A stretch of 64,000 bases of DNA, taken from contig NZ_JAHYCA010000003.1 in the NCBI RefSeq assembly GCF_019430905.1, positions 372,001-436,000 on the forward strand, in the 5' to 3' direction. The notes under the pieces are model-generated. The model was not told where the DNA came from. It saw only the letters and a list, made by a program, of their open reading frames with translations, and did no database searches. Of the stretch, positions 63,648-64,000 are shown piece by piece. The position numbers and the translations under genes are program-made. How positions within the stretch are numbered: position 1 is the stretch's first letter; each line of letters opens with the position of its first letter. Origin of the DNA: Billgrantia antri (GTDB lineage Bacteria > Pseudomonadota > Gammaproteobacteria > Pseudomonadales > Halomonadaceae).

Positions 63648-64000
63648 TCAGAACACCCGATTCAGTCCGTTCTGTGCTGCTACCCGGTAGGCTTCGGCCA
63701 TGGTGGGGTAGTTGAAGGTGGTGTTGACGAAATACTTGAGGGTGTTGGCTTCGCCCTTTTGCTGCATGATTGCCTGGCCGATGTGCACGATCTCCGAAGC
63801 TTGGTCGCCAAAGCAGTGGATACCGTAGATTTCCAAAGTGTCCTGGTGAAACAGGATCTTGAGCATGCCAACCGTATCGCCGGTGATCTGAGCACGGGCG
63901 GTATCCTTGAAGAAAGCCTGGGCAACTTCATAGGGCACTTTGGCTTCGGTGAGCTCACGCTCGCTCCGCCCGAACGAGCTGATCTCGGGAATAGTGTAGA
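63648..64000 (-). CDS. sthA: Soluble pyridine nucleotide transhydrogenase, C-terminal part (cut by window edge)
   Basis: The last 117 codons of a minus-strand gene that enters from the right edge. [20 protein letters not shown] is the dimerisation-domain start typical of the pyridine nucleotide-disulfide oxidoreductase family. [30 protein letters not shown] and [20 protein letters not shown] are characteristic of SthA, which interconverts NADPH and NADH through FAD. The usual His-Pro active-site dipeptide is replaced by the Tyr-Pro in [10 protein letters not shown], as expected for transhydrogenases, not lipoamide reductases. Confidence 0.92.
   Translation of the reverse strand, partial: YTIPEISSFGRSERELTEAKVPYEVAQAFFKDTARAQITGDTVGMLKILFHQDTLEIYGIHCFGDQASEIVHIGQAIMQQKGEANTLKYFVNTTFNYPTMAEAYRVAAQNGLNRVF

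Overview
The window is chromosomal DNA from a high-GC gammaproteobacterium. Gene order (fimV-truA-trpF...accD-folC-dedD-cvpA-purF-metZ beside asd-leuBDC-LysR; gacA-uvrC-pgsA-tRNA Gly/Cys/Leu; leuS-lptE-holA) and the style of the proteins fit the Halomonas/Pseudomonas side of the class. Halomonadaceae is my best guess, but that is an inference from synteny, not from a marker gene. Nearly all of the window is dense, ordinary core genome. The interest lies in a few accessory patches.

Layout. 1-5.7 kb: flagellar basal-body rod and hook genes flgB-C-D-E-F-G on the minus strand, with flgA and flgM-flgN reading away on the plus strand; flgM has a near-perfect sigma-28 promoter. 5.9-10 kb: two convergent c-di-GMP-type proteins, one an intact Cache-PAS-GGDEF cyclase and one a PAS-GGDEF-EAL protein with both catalytic domains degenerate. 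10-12 kb: an amidase, a small membrane protein and tRNA-Ala. 12.3-17.5 kb: gacA/uvrY, uvrC, pgsA, three tRNAs, nadB. 17.6-21 kb: ygfX-like and sdhE, then ihfB, lapA, lapB, then pyrF. 21-27.3 kb: cfa, a third diguanylate cyclase, an aromatic/aspartate aminotransferase, a Crp/Fnr-type regulator and a divergent NCS2-type permease with a palindrome between them.

27.4-32.3 kb is accessory-like: a secreted acidic Gly/Asp repeat protein, a Spy/CpxP-like periplasmic protein, a PAS gene broken by a single amber codon just before a MATE transporter, and a YceI-cytochrome b561 pair. 32.4-50 kb is one long minus-strand biosynthetic block: metZ, purF, cvpA, dedD, folC, accD, trpA, trpB, trpF, truA, fimV, then asd, leuB, leuD, leuC. 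A LysR regulator diverges from leuC. 51-59.5 kb: an unassigned multi-pass membrane protein, a YbeL-type zinc-ribbon protein, leuS-lptE-holA, a PA2779/PA2778-type pair with an intrinsic terminator inside the second gene, and a DUF488 gene.

59.6-63.3 kb is the most unusual part: a four-gene, AT-richer, minus-strand operon lying between DUF488 and sthA (cut by the window end). It encodes a protein with a ParB/sulfiredoxin-like motif, a protein with a nucleotidyltransferase-like Asp triad, a small protein resembling the archaeal CTP-dependent riboflavin kinase (DUF120/RibK) fold, and a family 2 glycosyltransferase. Together they look like a horizontally acquired cell-surface glycan or phospho-glycan modification locus whose chemistry I cannot match to a described system.
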